NCBI GenBank assembly: GCA_017617995.1
Contig: JAFZVE010000068.1
Coordinates: forward strand, 1 to 64,000
DNA length: 64,000 nucleotides
Direction of reading: 5' to 3'
Source of the DNA: Clostridiales bacterium
GTDB lineage: Bacteria > Bacillota > Clostridia > Saccharofermentanales > Saccharofermentanaceae
The notes under the pieces are model-generated. The model made no database searches. It saw only the letters and a list, made by a program, of their open reading frames with translations, and was not told the DNA's origin. Position numbers and translations under genes: made by a program. Of the stretch, positions 62,554 to 64,000 are shown piece after piece (the first letter of the stretch is position 1; each line of letters starts with the position of its first letter).

Positions 62554-63450
62554 ATGAGTGAGAACGAGTATTCCCGAAGAATAAAAGAAGATATACGTAA
62601 GATCGGATATAAGTCTGAAGAGGAATATGCCGCAGAGATGGCGGCGATCTGCCTATGCTCCGGCTATTCTATTGATGCGGCCAAGGCACTTGTCCGTGTC
62701 ACGTGTAGTAATGACTCGGCTGCTCAGCGCCTCGTCTCGGATGCGAAGGCAAGCGGTACGGGACTTGTTCCTTCGGGACCCGAGAGGGTAGGAAGAAGAG
62801 GCGGAAGCGTATATGAAGTGCTTTTCGAGGAGGAACAATTCCTGACATTTATCGATGACTATCTTCTTCCGGATGTGATCTCGGATCAGATCGCGTCGGA
62901 CGAGAATCAGCGGCGTGCGATGATGCGCGGTGCTTTTGTCGCGAGAGGGTCGATGAGTGATCCGAATCGCGCATTCCGTCTGGAGATCCTGTGCAAAACG
63001 GATGCTTTTGTGAAGATGCTGGTCCTTCTTCTGCATGCGGAGAACATCCGGCCCATGACGAGGGTGATTGATACTTCTTGGTCCATATACTTTAAGAAAC
63101 ATGAGGAGATCTGCGATTTTCTGGTGATCCTGGGTGCGACGAATCTGATGTTGGAGATCCAGAATATCCGTGCCCGGCACGAAGTGAACCGTATGGTGAC
63201 ACGCTCCGTGAATCTGGATAACTGGACAATGAAGCAGCAGGCGGAAGCGAGCGCCAGAAGAACAAAGCAGCTCGAGGAACTTCTCGCTTCGGAGAAGGCG
63301 GCCCGAATCCCGAGGGAACTTCTGGAAGTGGCGAGAGTCCATATCGATAATCCGGGTCTGTCGCTGGCGGAACTGGGGAAACTGATGGATCCGCCGATCA
63401 GTAAATCCGGTATGAACCACCGTTTGAAAAAACTTCTCGATTATCTCTGA
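62554..63450 (+). CDS. whiA: DNA-binding protein WhiA
   Basis: 298-aa protein with an N-terminal degenerate LAGLIDADG homing-endonuclease fold (GAFVARGSMSDPNRAFRLEI) and a C-terminal helix-turn-helix (LSLAELGKLMDPPISKSGMNHRLKKL). Known as a sporulation or cell-division regulator and chromosome-segregation factor in Gram-positives. Usually follows glmR (yvcK), which is missing here; rapZ is directly upstream (28 nt). Confidence 0.95.
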   Translation: MSENEYSRRIKEDIRKIGYKSEEEYAAEMAAICLCSGYSIDAAKALVRVTCSNDSAAQRLVSDAKASGTGLVPSGPERVGRRGGSVYEVLFEEEQFLTFIDDYLLPDVISDQIASDENQRRAMMRGAFVARGSMSDPNRAFRLEILCKTDAFVKMLVLLLHAENIRPMTRVIDTSWSIYFKKHEEICDFLVILGATNLMLEIQNIRARHEVNRMVTRSVNLDNWTMKQQAEASARRTKQLEELLASEKAARIPRELLEVARVHIDNPGLSLAELGKLMDPPISKSGMNHRLKKLLDYL

Positions 63451-63502
63451 CACGAAGTGAACTGGTTGCAACATCGTCGAACTTCCCAAACATTTTTTAT
63501 TC

Positions 63503-63511
63503 TGCTATACT
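63503..63511 (+). promoter_or_regulatory. Extended -10 promoter of a short transcript
   Basis: TG-C-TATACT (63503-63511), 53 bp after whiA. A hairpin (63521-63532 with 63541-63553) and then a terminator at 63676 follow, so a transcript of about 190 nt is possible. Confidence 0.45.
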
Positions 63512-63578
63512 GTGCATGGCGAATTAAGATGGTTACGCAGACCTGTCTTAGTTCTCTTTTATTTTGTTCGAGGGGGAT

Positions 63579-63647
63579 ATGGGATTAGGATACGTAAGTC
63601 TCGATGGAACGAAGCAGATCACGGAAGTGAAAGAGAAGAAGGGCTGA
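63579..63647 (+). CDS. Possible 22-aa small protein
   Basis: ATG to TGA codes 22 residues (starts MGLGYVSLDGTK, ends EKKG). GAGGGGG lies just 2 nt before the ATG, too close to be ideal. The unit has a promoter and terminator of its own. It could be a small protein, a remnant, or the transcript may be a non-coding RNA. Confidence 0.3.
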   Translation: MGLGYVSLDGTKQITEVKEKKG

Positions 63648-63675
63648 TCGTCAGTATCGAATCGGATAAAAACAG

Positions 63676-63710
63676 AGGGTGTCTCGTATAATCACGAGGC
63701 ACCCTTTTTC
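63676..63710 (+). terminator. Rho-independent terminator
   Basis: GGGTGTCTCGT (63677-63687 region) and ACGAGGCACCC (63694-63704), one G-U pair, followed by TTTTTC. Confidence 0.88.
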
Positions 63711-63727
63711 ATTTAGGTGAAAAACTA

Positions 63728-63757
63728 TTGACATATTATTCAATACCGCTCTATAAT
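63728..63757 (+). promoter_or_regulatory. Consensus promoter of the PadR gene
   Basis: TTGACA (63728-63733), 18-bp spacer, TATAAT (63752-63757), both perfect. Confidence 0.85.
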
Positions 63758-63785
63758 CAGTATTGTTGAATATACAGTACTGATT
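63735..63785. promoter_or_regulatory. Probable PadR operator
   Basis: Inverted words TATTCAATA and TATTGTTGAATA flank the -10, and CAGTA ... TACTG forms a wider dyad after it (about 63758-63783). Overlap with the promoter suits autoregulation by the PadR protein just downstream. Confidence 0.5.
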
Positions 63786-63831
63786 AACATGTAGCATCTA
63801 TAGAAAAAGAAAGAAAAGGAGGAAGGCAATC

Positions 63832-64000
63832 ATGAATGTTCAATTCAAGAAAGGCGTGCTTGACCTTTGCGTTCTGGCGATGCTGAAAGACAGTGACCGC
63901 TATGGATATGAACTGGCCAGCACACTGTCGGAGACCATCATGATCTCGGACGGAACCGTGTATCCGCTTCTTCGTAAACTGGCAGCAGACGGCCTCGTGG
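63832..64000 (+). CDS. PadR-family transcriptional regulator (cut by window edge)
   Basis: ATG 63832 with AAGGAGG 9 nt upstream. The 56 visible residues (MNVQFKKGVLDLCVLAMLKD, then RYGYELA and SDGTVYPLLRKL) are the winged-helix start of PadR regulators, which control efflux or envelope genes. The 3' part lies outside the window. Confidence 0.88.
   Translation, partial: MNVQFKKGVLDLCVLAMLKDSDRYGYELASTLSETIMISDGTVYPLLRKLAADGLV

Noticed and set aside
7272..62825. AAAAGCACT as a Chi or KOPS-type site
   Set aside because: Copies are balanced between strands (9 and 8) across a window that should lie mostly in one replichore; kept as uptake-type or unknown.

Overview
The window looks like a chromosomal segment of a strictly anaerobic, Gram-positive Clostridia-type bacterium, probably from a gut or rumen setting. 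Evidence: strong AAGGAGG-type ribosome sites, a V-type ATPase operon of nine subunits, the [FeFe]-hydrogenase maturase HydF, a BceAB-RS-type peptide-resistance module, an HPr kinase-MurB-RapZ-WhiA cluster, and a two-gene SufC/SufB-like iron-sulfur system typical of oxygen-sensitive lineages. Base composition is balanced (about half GC by eye) and no phage, IS or CRISPR was seen. The family cannot be fixed from the sequence.

Layout. 0.2-4.7 kb: sbcDC. 4.7-10.3 kb (minus): a lipoprotein, then a sugar-type ABC importer operon (ATPase, two permeases, binding protein last). 10.5-12.3 kb: hydF and a small lipoprotein. 12.3-22.0 kb (minus): V-ATPase operon (G/H-like, I, K, E, C, F, A, B, D) with a two-helix membrane protein at its end. 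22.4-25.4 kb: an ABC exporter and an unknown gene. 25.7-29.5 kb: epimerase, isochorismatase-like hydrolase, CAT-like protein and mnmA. 29.7-35.2 kb: a membrane protein and the ABC/two-component resistance module. 35.3-36.9 kb: minimal Suf pair. 37-39.2 kb (minus): a GGDEF/EAL protein and tRNA-Ala(CGC). 39.3-45.7 kb: a surface carbohydrate-binding protein, a GH31 glycosidase (minus), an iron-ADH-like protein and the CCA-adding enzyme. 45.9-56.3 kb: an accessory block of envelope and zinc-ribbon proteins (pilin-like, CAP domain, DUF2752, three zinc-ribbon proteins) ending in a frame-split TIR-TIR/TPR/membrane protein. 56.4-63.5 kb: an EF-G-like GTPase, a P-loop kinase and hprK-murB-rapZ-whiA. 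63.8 kb to the edge: a PadR regulator cut by the window end.

Two sequence-level patterns are not explained by the genes. First, the 9-mer AAAAGCACT occurs 17 times by eye on both strands (about 0.5 expected for uniform bases), 15 of them between 7.2 and 37.0 kb. It is often extended to TTCGCGAAAAGCACTK and shows no strand preference, which resembles a DNA-uptake-type signal more than a Chi site. Second, a family of long intergenic palindromes has copy-specific but self-complementary arms around a shared core (CTCCGCAGG, small hairpin, CGAGGACAGCG; a second subfamily has CGACTCARACAG ... ACTCGTCGC). The best protein-level candidate for an undescribed system is the TIR/TPR/membrane protein beside the zinc-ribbon cluster.
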